A stretch of 64,000 bases of DNA from Gallionellaceae bacterium (GCA_028714735.1 JAQTLU010000003.1:186001-250000); one strand, 5' to 3'; shown: positions 1 to 8,703, numbered from the stretch's first letter. A program made the numbers and translations. Notes: a model not told the origin generated them from the letters alone.

Positions 1-356
1 ATGGACCACGATTGGACGTTGATTCAAGCCAACGCCACGGCGCCTTCTCGGCCATGCGGCCTGCCGGCTGTGCGCTCGACTGTGGCCGCTACCGACCCTG
101 AAGAGACGTTCGACCTACGGCATAATGAAGGTTGGCTATCTGATGTAGGACAGGCGCTCGCCAACTTGGGAGGTGCCTCTGACTTATCGGCGGAATTTTC
201 CCCATCCGGCTTTAATGCCTTGAGCATTTGCTCCCAAAATCAAGCCATGTCGCGGCAAGAGGTCCACAATGCAGCAATAGTCAGGTGAAGCTCATAGCTA
301 GCCGAATCGCCCCACGTCAACAATCATGATCAGATTACATTGCCAGGGAGGCAAAA
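1..356. other. No recognisable gene at left edge
   Basis: An ORF is open from base 1 to 288 on the plus strand. Its 95-residue translation has low complexity, no recognisable domain and no visible ribosome-binding site because it starts at the window edge. I cannot tell a truncated gene from chance. The last 15 bases carry the AGGGAGG ribosome-binding sequence of the nuclease gene that begins at 357. Confidence 0.4.
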
Positions 357-1490
357 TTGATCAGACTGCTTCATACCGCCGACTGGCAGATCGGCAAATG
401 TTACGGGCAATTCGAGGCCGACGAGGCGGCCCTCCTCGCCGAAGCACGTTTCAATACGGTCGAGCGGCTCGCCGCTCTGGCGCTCGACCGGCAGGTCGAT
501 CTGGTCCTGGTGGCCGGCGATGTCTTCGACGCCCAGGGCGTGGCCGACAAGACCATCCACCGCCTGTTCCATGCTATGAAGGGCTACGCCGGCCCTTGGG
601 TGCTGATCCCAGGCAACCACGACGCCGGCCTGGCCGAATCGGTCTGGACCCGCGCCGCGCGGCTCAAGGCCATTCCCGACAACGTCCACGTCTGCCTGCG
701 CCCCGAGCCCTTGCTGCTGGAATCCATCGGGGTCGCGATCCTGCCCGCGCCGCTGACCCAGCGCCACACCTACACCGACCTGACCGAGTGGTTCGCCGGC
801 GCCGACACCCCCGCTGGGATGGTGCGCATCGGCCTGGCCCATGGCAGCGTCCAGGGCATCCTGGCGGACGAGATCGACTCCGCCAATCCCATCGCCGCCA
901 ACCGCGCCGAGCAGGCCGGCCTGGACTATCTCGCCCTGGGCGACTGGCACGGCACCAAACAGGTGGATGTGCGCACCTGGTATAGCGGCACGTCCGAGAC
1001 CGACCGCTTCAAGGCCAACGACTCCGGCCAGGCGCTTCTGGTCGAGCTGGCCGGACCCGGCGCGCCGCTCGACGTAACGGCCATCGCCACCGGTCAGTAC
1101 CAGTGGCGGTCGCACGCCATGACGCTCCAGGTGCCCAGCGATGTGGACGCCGTGCTCCAGTACCTGTCGGCCCTCGGCCCGACCGACGTGGTGCAGATCG
1201 GCCTAGTCGGACAAACCGACCTGGCCGGCTACCGGTGCTTGCAAGAAGCCATCGGCCAAGTACAAGGGCGAGCGCGCAGCCTGCAAGCAGACTTCTCGGC
1301 CCTGCGTCTGGAACCCACCGACGCGGATATCGACGCCATCCGGGCCAATGGCTATCTCGGCGAGGTCGTCGAAGAACTCCAGGCCGGTCAAAGCGGCGCC
1401 GAGGCCGACCTGGCCCGTGACGCCCTGGCCCTGCTCGCCGGCCTCCTCGACGACCGGCGCGGCGCCGTCGACGCGGGAGGCACCGCATGA
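357..1490 (+). CDS. SbcD/Mre11-like metallophosphoesterase DNA exonuclease
   Basis: Predicted calcineurin-type phosphoesterase of the SbcD/YhaO group, 377 aa, which would cut DNA ends together with the ATPase encoded next. Metal-binding motifs are in order: HTADWQ at residues 6-11, GDVFD at 54-58, GNHD at 86-89, a GLAHGS block near 160 and LGDWHG near 193. The first motif reads D-W-Q where SbcD and Mre11 proteins usually have D-x-H. The TTG start is chosen because AGGGAGG lies 6 bases upstream and the first metal motif begins only five residues in. The stop overlaps the next start by 4 bp (ATGA), so the pair should be translated together. The family call is firm. Whether the role is housekeeping repair or defence is open, and the defence-like neighbours make the latter plausible. 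Confidence 0.85.
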   Translation: MIRLLHTADWQIGKCYGQFEADEAALLAEARFNTVERLAALALDRQVDLVLVAGDVFDAQGVADKTIHRLFHAMKGYAGPWVLIPGNHDAGLAESVWTRAARLKAIPDNVHVCLRPEPLLLESIGVAILPAPLTQRHTYTDLTEWFAGADTPAGMVRIGLAHGSVQGILADEIDSANPIAANRAEQAGLDYLALGDWHGTKQVDVRTWYSGTSETDRFKANDSGQALLVELAGPGAPLDVTAIATGQYQWRSHAMTLQVPSDVDAVLQYLSALGPTDVVQIGLVGQTDLAGYRCLQEAIGQVQGRARSLQADFSALRLEPTDADIDAIRANGYLGEVVEELQAGQSGAEADLARDALALLAGLLDDRRGAVDAGGTA

Positions 1491-4144
1491 AGCTATCCCG
1501 CATCCGCGTCGAACAGTTCAGGCAATTCCGCCAGCCGTTCGAGATCGCCGATCTGGCGCCGGGTCTCAACCTATTCACCGGCGCCAACGAGGCCGGCAAG
1601 AGCACCCTGGTCGCGGCGATCCGTGCCGCCTTTTTCGAGCGCCATCGCTCCGGCAGCGTCGACGACCTGCGTCCCTGGGGCGATGCCTCCGCCTCGCCGA
1701 GCGTCGAGTTGGAGTTCACCGTGGGCGCCGAGACCTACCGGCTCAGCAAGCGTTTTCTCGGCAAGAAACGCTGCGAACTCCGGATCGGCGCCCGGCAAAT
1801 GGACGGCGCCGAGGCCGAGGACCACCTCGCCGAACTGCTCGGCTTCCAGCACGCCGGCAAGGGCGCCAGCAAGGCCGAACATTGGGGCATCCCCGGACTG
1901 CTCTGGATCCAGCAGGGCAGCGCCCAGGACATCCGCGAGGCGGTCGACCACGCCACCGATCACCTGCGCACGGCCTTGAACGCTTCCCTGGGCGAGGTCG
2001 CCAGCAGCGGCGGCGACGCGGTCATGGCCACGGTCCAGGGGCTGCGCAACGAATTGCTCACCGCGACCACGAACAAAGCGCGCGGCCCGTATCTGGAAGC
2101 CATCGAACAGGTCGCGGCGCTGACCGACAGCGTCCGTGATTTGGATGCCGAGATCGCCGCCTACCGCGACAAGGTCGACCGATTGGACGGGCTGCGCCGC
2201 GACCACGCCGCCGACGAGACCGAAAGACCGTGGACGGCCTTCCGCCAACAGGAACAGGCCGCCGCCGCCAAGCTGGACGCCATTCGCCAGGTCGAAGCCA
2301 CGCTGCAATCCGACCGCCAACGGGCCGGCCAGATTGCCGCCCAGGTCCAGCTGCTGCGCGCCCAACTGGATACGCTGGCCGGCCAGGAAATCGCCGTCGC
2401 GACCCGCCAGACGGCCGTCGAGAGTGCCGAGCAGGCCCGCTCGACCTCCAGCGCACGGGTCGAGCAATGGCAGACCCAGGCCCTGGCGGCGACCAGCCGC
2501 GATGCCGCCGCGCGCGCCGCCCTGCGCCTGGCGCGCCAGGAAAACACCCGGCGCGAACTCGCCCGCCAACTCGACGACCTCGACCGCGAGCTGGAAGCCC
2601 TGGCCACGACCCTGGCCAAGGCCGAGACGGCGCAAGCTGCCCTGACCACTCTCCAGGCGCGATTGGCCGCGTCCGAAATAGCCGCCGACGACCTGGACAC
2701 GCTCCGCGAGCAACACACCCAGCTGCGCGAACTGCGCATCCGGCGCGACACGGTCGCCACCCGGCTGCGCTTCGCCCTGGACGCAGGCGCCCGGATCGAG
2801 GTCGGCCAGGACACCGTTTCGGGCAGCGGCGAGCGTCGGCTGACCGAAACCACCCGCGTCGTCCTGCCCGGCCTCGGGCAACTCGACATCGCGCCCGGCG
2901 GCGCCGACCTGGCCGAACTCGGCCGCCAGGAACAGGCGTTGTCCGACCGCCATGCCGCCGTGCTCCAGCGGCTCGGACTCGCGACCCTGGAGGCGGCCGA
3001 GGCCCGCCATCAAGACCACGTCCAAAGGCAGGCGGAGGCCAAGGCCGCCATGGCCACCTTGAAGGCCCTCGCGCCGAAAGGCATCGACGCCCTGCGCACC
3101 AAGCAGGCCAGCCACCATGCCCGCGCCGGCGAGTTGAAGCAGGCCATCGACCGGCTGCCGGCCATGCCGGAGCCTGTGGCCGAGTTGCCGTCGGTCTCCG
3201 AAGCAGAGGCCACCGAGGAGGACGCTCGGCTATCCCTCGACCAGATCAACCAGCAGTTGAACCAGGCCCGGATCGAAGCCGGCAACGCCCAGACCGGGTT
3301 CGAATCCGCGACCCGCGAACTCGCCGCCGCCCAGGCCGTGCTCGACGCACCCGACCGGGCCGCGCGCCTGTCGGCTGCCAACCAGGCCCTGGTCGACGCC
3401 CGCGCCGAACAGGACAGCCTGGCCAACCGTATCGAGACCCTGGCCCGGCAAGTCGCCGAAGCCCATCCCGACATCCTCCAGCAAGACGTCGAGCGCTTCC
3501 GCAAGAGTGCCGAACAACTCGAAAGGCTCCACGCCGAACGCCGCGACCTGTTGATGCGCCTGGAGGTCGAACTCCAGACCACCGGCGCCCAGGGCCTGGA
3601 AGAACGCCGGGCCGAATCGGCGCGCGACCAGGAACAAGCCCAGCGTCGCGCCGACGAACTGCAACGGCGGGCCAGGGCCCTCGACCACCTGTTGAACCTG
3701 TTGCGCGACAAACGCAGCGCCCTTACCCGCAAGCTCCAGGCGCCGCTGCAAAGGCACCTGAACCGCTACCTGCAACTGCTCTTCCCCCGCGCCAGCCTGG
3801 AAATCGACGAAAACCTCAGCCCCGGCCCACTCACCCGCGCGGGCAGCAACGGCACCGAATCCGGCGCCTTCGAAGCCCTCAGCTTCGGCGCCCGCGAGCA
3901 GATGGGCGTCATCAGCCGACTGGCCTACGCCGACCTGCTCAAGGAAGCCGGCCGCCCCACCCTGATCATCCTCGACGACGCCCTGGTCCACAGCGACGAA
4001 GCCCGGCTGGCGCAAATGAAACGCCTGCTGTTCGACGCCGCCACGCGGCACCAAATCCTGCTGTTCACCTGCCATCCGGCGAATTGGCGGGACTTGGGCG
4101 TGGGCGCGAGATCGCTGGAAAGCCTACGTGCCACGACGGCATAA
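1487..4144 (+). CDS. SbcC/Rad50-like (YhaN-type) SMC-family ATPase
   Basis: An 885-aa ATPase partner of the upstream nuclease. The N-terminal Walker A is GANEAGKST at residues 32-40. Long Ala/Glu/Gln-rich coiled-coil arms follow. At the C-terminus a signature-like stretch (FGAREQMG) comes shortly before the Walker B segment LIILDDALVHSD near residue 828. Canonical SbcC and Rad50 have a CxxC zinc hook between the arms. No CxxC occurs here; the two arms are instead separated by a short beta-like segment rich in Gly, Val and Thr at about residues 425-482. At 885 residues it is shorter than typical SbcC (about 1000 or more). It fits the hook-less YhaN-like branch. Role in DNA-end processing is inferred from the family and from the coupled partner gene. 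Confidence 0.85.
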   Translation: MKLSRIRVEQFRQFRQPFEIADLAPGLNLFTGANEAGKSTLVAAIRAAFFERHRSGSVDDLRPWGDASASPSVELEFTVGAETYRLSKRFLGKKRCELRIGARQMDGAEAEDHLAELLGFQHAGKGASKAEHWGIPGLLWIQQGSAQDIREAVDHATDHLRTALNASLGEVASSGGDAVMATVQGLRNELLTATTNKARGPYLEAIEQVAALTDSVRDLDAEIAAYRDKVDRLDGLRRDHAADETERPWTAFRQQEQAAAAKLDAIRQVEATLQSDRQRAGQIAAQVQLLRAQLDTLAGQEIAVATRQTAVESAEQARSTSSARVEQWQTQALAATSRDAAARAALRLARQENTRRELARQLDDLDRELEALATTLAKAETAQAALTTLQARLAASEIAADDLDTLREQHTQLRELRIRRDTVATRLRFALDAGARIEVGQDTVSGSGERRLTETTRVVLPGLGQLDIAPGGADLAELGRQEQALSDRHAAVLQRLGLATLEAAEARHQDHVQRQAEAKAAMATLKALAPKGIDALRTKQASHHARAGELKQAIDRLPAMPEPVAELPSVSEAEATEEDARLSLDQINQQLNQARIEAGNAQTGFESATRELAAAQAVLDAPDRAARLSAANQALVDARAEQDSLANRIETLARQVAEAHPDILQQDVERFRKSAEQLERLHAERRDLLMRLEVELQTTGAQGLEERRAESARDQEQAQRRADELQRRARALDHLLNLLRDKRSALTRKLQAPLQRHLNRYLQLLFPRASLEIDENLSPGPLTRAGSNGTESGAFEALSFGAREQMGVISRLAYADLLKEAGRPTLIILDDALVHSDEARLAQMKRLLFDAATRHQILLFTCHPANWRDLGVGARSLESLRATTA

Positions 4145-4415
4145 TGAGTGCCTGGTCCGCTACGACAACGAGGCCGGCAAGAGCGACCGCCGCCACTACA
4201 GATAACGGGAAGAGCCCTACGCTTTCAAGGGTGTGGACCAACTTATGGGCACCTCGAAAAACCCTGGTTTCGTCGCTCCCGCGAAAGCGGGAGCCCAGTA
4301 AAATCAATAGGCTAGATTCCCGCCTTCGCGGGAATGACGGGTTTTTCGAGGTTCCCTGATCGAGGATTTTCGTAACGACTGCGCCCGCCTCGCGGGCTGG
4401 GAGTGGGACACATGA
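4137..4415 (+). pseudogene. Remnant of a TumE-like (DUF6516) toxin gene, interrupted
   Basis: Read in frame from 4137, the DNA encodes RHNECLVRYDNEAGKSD and then a stop at 4203-4205. After the stop come REEPYAFKGVDQL and, beyond a 110-bp palindromic insertion, IEDFRNDCARLAGWEWDT ending in TGA at 4413-4415. The RYDNEAGK(G/S)D block followed by an EEPY segment and a C-terminal F-x-x-D helix is what I recall for TumE/DUF6516 toxins. The N-terminal half is missing because the preceding ATPase gene occupies that DNA. The TGA overlaps the ATG of the downstream antitoxin-like gene, as expected for a toxin-antitoxin pair. So the gene has lost its 5' part, gained an internal stop and been split by the insertion. 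Family assignment is from motif memory, without a search. Confidence 0.65.
4247..4356. repeat. 110-bp MITE/REP-like palindromic element
   Basis: The ends are 18-bp inverted repeats (4247-4264 and 4339-4356) matching at 17 of 18 positions. Inside are two perfect hairpins, CTCCCGC/GCGGGAG at 4276-4293 and ATTCCCGC/GCGGGAAT at 4316-4335. It sits within the toxin-gene remnant and is flanked by TTAT on the left and TGAT on the right, a possible imperfect target duplication. Hairpins of the form ATTCCCGCG-AAGCGGGAAT are common intergenic repeats in betaproteobacteria. The element has no coding capacity and would need help in trans to move. Confidence 0.8.
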
Positions 4416-4765
4416 GCAAGGTCGAAATTACTATCACCACGCCGGCCAAAGCGTTGAAAGACGCGGCCTCGGCTTGGCGCGGCGCCGAGTCGGGCGAGGA
4501 CATCACCTCCACTATCGGCTTCGGCTCGCCCTTGGAACTGTTCGCCGCCATCACCGACCGGCGCCTGGACCTACTGCGCCACGTCGCCGGCAACGAAGTG
4601 CTCAACATCCACCAACTCGCCCAGACGCTTGGGCGCGACTACAAGAACGTCCACACCGACGTGAAGGCGTTGGAAGAACTGGGGCTGTTGGAACGGGTGG
4701 ATGGGAAGCTGGTGGCGCCGTTCGACGAGATCGATATCAGGGTGGCGCTGCGGGAGGCGGCTTGA
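4412..4765 (+). CDS. HTH DNA-binding protein, TumA/HVO_A0114-type putative antitoxin
   Basis: A 117-aa winged-helix protein of the COG4190 / HVO_A0114 type, usually encoded beside DUF6516 (TumE) toxins. The recognition region is NIHQLAQTLGRDYKNVHTDV followed by KALEELGLLERVDGK, the typical helix-turn-helix plus wing. The N-terminal section (about residues 1-60) includes the FGSPLELFAAITDRRLDLLRHV helix. I use the ATG at 4412 because it overlaps the stop of the toxin remnant as ATGA; an in-frame GTG at 4403 would add three residues. The partner toxin is broken, so this is an orphan antitoxin that may still bind DNA and regulate itself. Confidence 0.75.
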   Translation: MSKVEITITTPAKALKDAASAWRGAESGEDITSTIGFGSPLELFAAITDRRLDLLRHVAGNEVLNIHQLAQTLGRDYKNVHTDVKALEELGLLERVDGKLVAPFDEIDIRVALREAA

Positions 4766-4866
4766 AGGCAGGCAAACCTCAGCCATTCAGAAAAAAGAGG
4801 CGGATTCAGCAGATTTCTCAGGCCAGTGCACAGTGCACTCAGGGCATTCAACAGATAAGCCAATCT

Positions 4867-5087
4867 GATTGCACGAATGCTCCTGAAGCCTGGCAAACAA
4901 GACGGTCTTGAACCCTCTCCCGCAAGCGCGAGAGGGTGGCGCGCAGCGCCGGGAGGGGGATTGACGGTCGCAAAGACTGCCCACGCACAATTCCCCTCAC
5001 CCCCAGCCCCTCCCCCGCATGCGGGGGAGGGGAGTTGCGCCGGAAAACGCCATGATTGATCGGCATTCCGGAGCATTCGTGCAAATC
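4867..5087. repeat. 221-bp inverted-repeat-bounded element in a gene-free stretch
   Basis: The stretch 4766-5139 has no gene. Its core is bounded by near-perfect inverted repeats, 4867-4883 and 5070-5087, that differ by a single inserted T. Inside are two GC-rich hairpins: CCCTCTC/GAGAGGG (4913-4936) and a 26-bp perfect palindrome (5008-5033). Left of the element, 4825-4839 is a short palindrome, AGTGCAC-A-GTGCACT. The hairpins resemble the CCCTCTCCC-type intergenic repeats found in many proteobacteria. This could be a small non-autonomous mobile element or a bidirectional transcription barrier between the antitoxin gene and the convergent RhuM gene. Confidence 0.6.
5008..5033. repeat. 26-bp perfect palindrome
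   Basis: CCCCTCCCCCGCA at 5008-5020 is followed at once by its exact reverse complement to 5033. There is no T-run on either side, so it is not a classical intrinsic terminator, but it lies between two converging genes and could slow transcription from both sides or extrude as a cruciform. Confidence 0.7.
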
Positions 5088-5139
5088 AAGTAAACCAATG
5101 CCAAAGGCTGGTTGAGTTCCACAGCGTGCCATCGGTGGC

Positions 5140-6177
5140 TCACTTCTTCCGCGGCTTGGGCAGTGCCTTGGCGGCATCCTCCAGCGCCCTCACATTGACC
5201 TCGGCGCCTTCGGCCTCCAATAGTGCACGCCGCCGGGCGGCGAATTCTTCGTATTGGGCATCGGCGTGGGCATCGGCCTGTTTCTTGGATACCCGGCCCG
5301 CGCCATCCAGCACGTCGCGCTCGTTGAACTCAAGGAAGGCATCGAGCCTTTCCGCCCAGTCTTTCAGAAACACCTCCTTGCGGCGGCGTGCCTGATCCTC
5401 CGCAAAGTCCAACCACATCGTCACTATGCGGTTGAGTTCGCTGATTTCCGGCTCATGCAGATAGTTCTTGGCTACGGTCACGTCCGTCTTCCGCACACCG
5501 CCCGATTTCCATGTCGTCAGCCCCATGTTCGGCTGGCTGCTGTCGGCGCGCTCGGCGATCAGTTCGGCGGCAGTCTTGCCAGTGACGGCGAAGTGCAGCT
5601 TGTTCTGGATAAACCGGAAGAAGCGGGTGGTTTCCGGCAGCGAAGGCGCGTAATCGGCCGCCATGGCAAAAATCTCGCGCACCCGCAGGTACATCCGCCG
5701 CTCGCTGGCGCGGATGTCGCGGATGCGCTCCAGCAGTTCGTCGAAACGATCTGGCACGGCCGAGCCGGCGGCCGGCGGGTTCTTGAGGCGTTCGTCATCC
5801 AGCGTGAAGCCCTTGACCAGATACTCCCGCAGCCGTTCAGTCGCCCAGCGGCGAAACTGGGTGCCGCGCGGTGAACGGACGCGGTAACCGACAGCCAGGA
5901 TGGCGTCCAGGCTGTAGAAGGCCACCCGATAGTTCTTGCCGTCGGCGGCAGTTGTCAACCATTGGTTGACAACTGAATCCGGGGCCAACTCCCCCTCGGC
6001 AAAGATGGCCTTGAGGTGCTTGGCGATGTTCTGTTTGCTGGTCTGGAACAGCTCGGCCATGCCTGCCTGGGGTAGCCAAAGGGTGTCGGTCACGAACCGA
6101 CATTCGACGCGGGTACGGCCGTCCTCGGTTTCGTAGAGCAGGAATTCGCCGGGGTGGGGGGCTGGAGAGCCAGTCAC
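5140..6177 (-). CDS. RhuM-family (virulence RhuM / COG3943) protein
   Basis: A 345-aa protein of the RhuM family, named from a Salmonella pathogenicity-island gene; the biochemical function is unknown. Seen here: the N-terminal FLLYETEDGRTRVECRF-type opening, a helix-turn-helix-like stretch (MAELFQTSKQNIAKHLK, about residues 39-55) and the conserved FRRWATERLREYLVKGF block around 128-144. The C-terminus is Arg/Lys-rich. The GTG start has GAGGAA 8 bases upstream and lies only 5 nt after the stop of the SIR2-like gene, so the two are probably one transcript. RhuM genes often sit in mobile or defence islands near restriction or toxin genes, matching this setting. Confidence 0.8.
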   Translation of the reverse strand: MTGSPAPHPGEFLLYETEDGRTRVECRFVTDTLWLPQAGMAELFQTSKQNIAKHLKAIFAEGELAPDSVVNQWLTTAADGKNYRVAFYSLDAILAVGYRVRSPRGTQFRRWATERLREYLVKGFTLDDERLKNPPAAGSAVPDRFDELLERIRDIRASERRMYLRVREIFAMAADYAPSLPETTRFFRFIQNKLHFAVTGKTAAELIAERADSSQPNMGLTTWKSGGVRKTDVTVAKNYLHEPEISELNRIVTMWLDFAEDQARRRKEVFLKDWAERLDAFLEFNERDVLDGAGRVSKKQADAHADAQYEEFAARRRALLEAEGAEVNVRALEDAAKALPKPRKK

Positions 6178-6182
6178 TGTCG

Positions 6183-8645
6183 CTATTCCTCAGACCATAC
6201 GCCGGTTGAAGAGAAGAGTGCCAAAGTCTTCCAGGCTTGTGTGACCCGATCACTGCAAATATTTGCCTTGATTCGCGCATGAAGCAGGTTTGCGTAATAT
6301 TTCGCTATCGCTTTACCGGCCTCACTACCCTCAAAGCGGGTCACGATTTTCGTGTGATGTTCCGATAGGGTTACAAGAGGGTAGTCTGTCTCTACGACCT
6401 CTGGCGATTTGTCGAGATACTCAAGGATTTCTTTTGCTTCAGACAGGTAGCTGTAGGCCTTCGCCTTGCTCGTGGTGGCTTCCGCAATAATAAATAGCTG
6501 TTGTGCATAAGCATGTTCCGTTTGCTTGATGCGGTATGCTTCACGCGCGATTCTGAGTTTCTCAAGGGCTTCGTCTTGCTGGTTGGCATCGCGAAGAGCT
6601 AAGCCGTATTGCAGCCAATAGAGTCCGTCGTCTTCAAACGCCTTGGCAAAGGACGCATATATCCTCAATATTAATTCGTGATCGCCCTGAAGCGTATTCT
6701 TGAGGAAGCCGTGGTTAATAACCCACTTAAAAATAGTCCCAGAGCTACGCCCAACTGACTTTATGAGCGGTTTTGGGTATACAGAAAACGCCAACAATAG
6801 TGCACTTATCGCATCATATTTCTCTTGATTCGTGACGGAAATCTCAAAAAGGCGCTCAATATAAATCGGGTGTCTGGCATATAGCGCATCACCTAAGTTA
6901 CTAACGATGCCTGAGGTTCTACTGAGCAGATACGAGATGCTTGATGACACGCCAAGGTGAGGTAACGCACGAGAGGCTATAGATTCTAGGATTGGTAGTC
7001 TATGTATGGTCCCAAGGCCAACCAAAACAACGAACATCTTCTCAGCCCTTTCACCGAGTGCCGCATAATCATTCTCAATAATTTTCTCGAATCCATACCC
7101 GGATGTAGCTTCCATTAGTCCGATGAGAAGCTGTCGTTGCGCCTTTTTTAATAATTCGTCCCTCCTCTGTTGTGGCGACATTTTTGACAACCGTTTCCAG
7201 GGGCCATATTTCTCAAGCTTAACTAATATTTTATCAGCATCTGCATTGTTGATAGTCGAGGTATGGAAAGATGCAGTACACCACTTTTCAAAACTGCCCT
7301 GTATTCTGCTATTCCAAACGTTCTGGCGCTCTGTGGCAACTATGACACCTTTTTGAAGTTTGCATGCTTCAAGAATCTCGTACACGCTATCGGCAACCAT
7401 CGACAATCGATCAAATAAAATGAAGTAGCGTCCTGTATTCGATTCTTCTAAAGCGTTCAGAACTTGCTTGATATTTGCGACAGGCTCGATGAGGAAGTAG
7501 ACAGGATAATCAGTCTGATCAGAGAGAACCAGTGCCAATTGCATTATGGTTGTTGTTTTACCCGAGCCGGCAGGGCCATAAACCACGAACAGATGATCGT
7601 TTTTTTGCAAATCCATGAGGCGCTTCTTAGCTTCGTCAAAGTGCTTTAGTTCAGCGGGCACCTCGTCAACAATATCGCGCCAGTTTGGCTTAAATCCTCT
7701 ATAGAAGTCGCGAATTTGATGCTTTCCTGGAGCCGATGGCAAGTCTGCCGCCATTTCACGGCGACCTACCCGGATGATCTTCTCAAATAAGCTTACAAAC
7801 TCTGGTGAATCAGAACGCTTTGTTAAGAAACGCAATTGAGGGTGCACATTTGCTGCGATATCCCATGGCGTCGGCACCGTCTTGAATTCAACTTCAAGCC
7901 ACTCTGCGAACTGATCGATCGTACCCGAGATGTGTTCTAAATTCAGGTCGGCGAGGTTGCCCTTTTCAATTTCCGTCGCATTTCTGGTCAGCACGAAGCT
8001 AAGACCTTCTCTAGCCTGTGAAGCTCTACGGTAGCGTTCGATTTGGTGATAAAACAGAGGCTCAGCTAGCTTAGTTCCGACAAATAAGAATCTGAAGCGG
8101 AAAAAATCTTGGCTCAACTCCTGGTACCAAAGGGGTGAAGAAGCAGATGCCGCACCGTATTCCTGCGGAGAAAAAATTACCCCATCAGATAATCTAGCCA
8201 CGGAGCCATTCAGCTTCACATAGTCGAGACGCTCAAAAAACGGATCAAGGTCCTTGATACGGTCGTTGCGGTGTTGAATATCAATATTTTGCTGACTAGA
8301 AGTCTGTAGGGCAATTTCAAGGGCGTCATCAATATTTAATGTATAAATTCGTGGCCATGGGAACCGCGCAATTACTTGGTAAGCGGTAGACGGCTTTGTG
8401 TGTTTGTAACAGCGTTCAAATAGCCGATCTACGCCATCGCCAAGTTTCCGCTTTGCTGCTGAATAGGTGACGGCCAATGATTCGTTTTGATAAGCGAGCC
8501 CCGCCTCTGTGGCAAGCAGCTGCGCCAATTCTGCGCCGTTTTTTAACGGTGTTCCGTCTTTCTCATGGCTAGAACAAGATGCTCCGGCACCAAGCAAAAG
8601 AATAAGCTTGCCATTTTGAATTGCTGCCTTTATTTCTGGATTCAT
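6183..8645 (-). CDS. SIR2-like domain / P-loop NTPase protein, putative anti-phage effector
   Basis: An 820-aa protein with an N-terminal SIR2-like (SIR2_2) fold at about 1-220: LLLGAGAS at 16-23, TLNIDD at 102-107, and LFVGTKLAEPLF near 187-198, a typical third block. The position where SIR2 enzymes usually have the catalytic His reads KLNG (144-147), with Asn. A nucleotide-binding domain follows, with Walker A GPAGSGKT at 357-364 and a Walker B-like YFILFDR near 410. The last 250 residues are helical and TPR-like. SIR2 plus STAND-type NTPase with a helical sensor is the plan of several phage-sensing proteins that deplete NAD. The gene is visibly AT-richer than its neighbours, a sign of transfer. 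Defence role is inference. Confidence 0.75.
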   Translation of the reverse strand: MNPEIKAAIQNGKLILLLGAGASCSSHEKDGTPLKNGAELAQLLATEAGLAYQNESLAVTYSAAKRKLGDGVDRLFERCYKHTKPSTAYQVIARFPWPRIYTLNIDDALEIALQTSSQQNIDIQHRNDRIKDLDPFFERLDYVKLNGSVARLSDGVIFSPQEYGAASASSPLWYQELSQDFFRFRFLFVGTKLAEPLFYHQIERYRRASQAREGLSFVLTRNATEIEKGNLADLNLEHISGTIDQFAEWLEVEFKTVPTPWDIAANVHPQLRFLTKRSDSPEFVSLFEKIIRVGRREMAADLPSAPGKHQIRDFYRGFKPNWRDIVDEVPAELKHFDEAKKRLMDLQKNDHLFVVYGPAGSGKTTTIMQLALVLSDQTDYPVYFLIEPVANIKQVLNALEESNTGRYFILFDRLSMVADSVYEILEACKLQKGVIVATERQNVWNSRIQGSFEKWCTASFHTSTINNADADKILVKLEKYGPWKRLSKMSPQQRRDELLKKAQRQLLIGLMEATSGYGFEKIIENDYAALGERAEKMFVVLVGLGTIHRLPILESIASRALPHLGVSSSISYLLSRTSGIVSNLGDALYARHPIYIERLFEISVTNQEKYDAISALLLAFSVYPKPLIKSVGRSSGTIFKWVINHGFLKNTLQGDHELILRIYASFAKAFEDDGLYWLQYGLALRDANQQDEALEKLRIAREAYRIKQTEHAYAQQLFIIAEATTSKAKAYSYLSEAKEILEYLDKSPEVVETDYPLVTLSEHHTKIVTRFEGSEAGKAIAKYYANLLHARIKANICSDRVTQAWKTLALFSSTGVWSEE

Positions 8646-8684
8646 TGGAGTAAGCCGAGATGGGTTGTATGTTGGGTTAATGAC

Positions 8685-8703
8685 ATCATGATTCGATCAT
8701 GAT
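8685..8703. promoter_or_regulatory. Palindrome upstream of the SIR2-like gene
   Basis: ATCATGA and its exact complement TCATGAT are separated by 5 bases in the 97-bp gap between the large helicase gene and the SIR2-like gene. It lies about 40 bp upstream of the SIR2-like start on the minus strand and could be an operator. The gap is otherwise AT-rich and without an obvious promoter. Confidence 0.35.

Noticed and set aside
1-288. ORF from the first base of the window.
   Set aside because: No motif, no visible start signal and low-complexity content; cannot be distinguished from chance.
4913-5033. CRISPR-like repetition from the GC-rich hairpins.
   Set aside because: The hairpins are different sequences without regular spacing or spacers.
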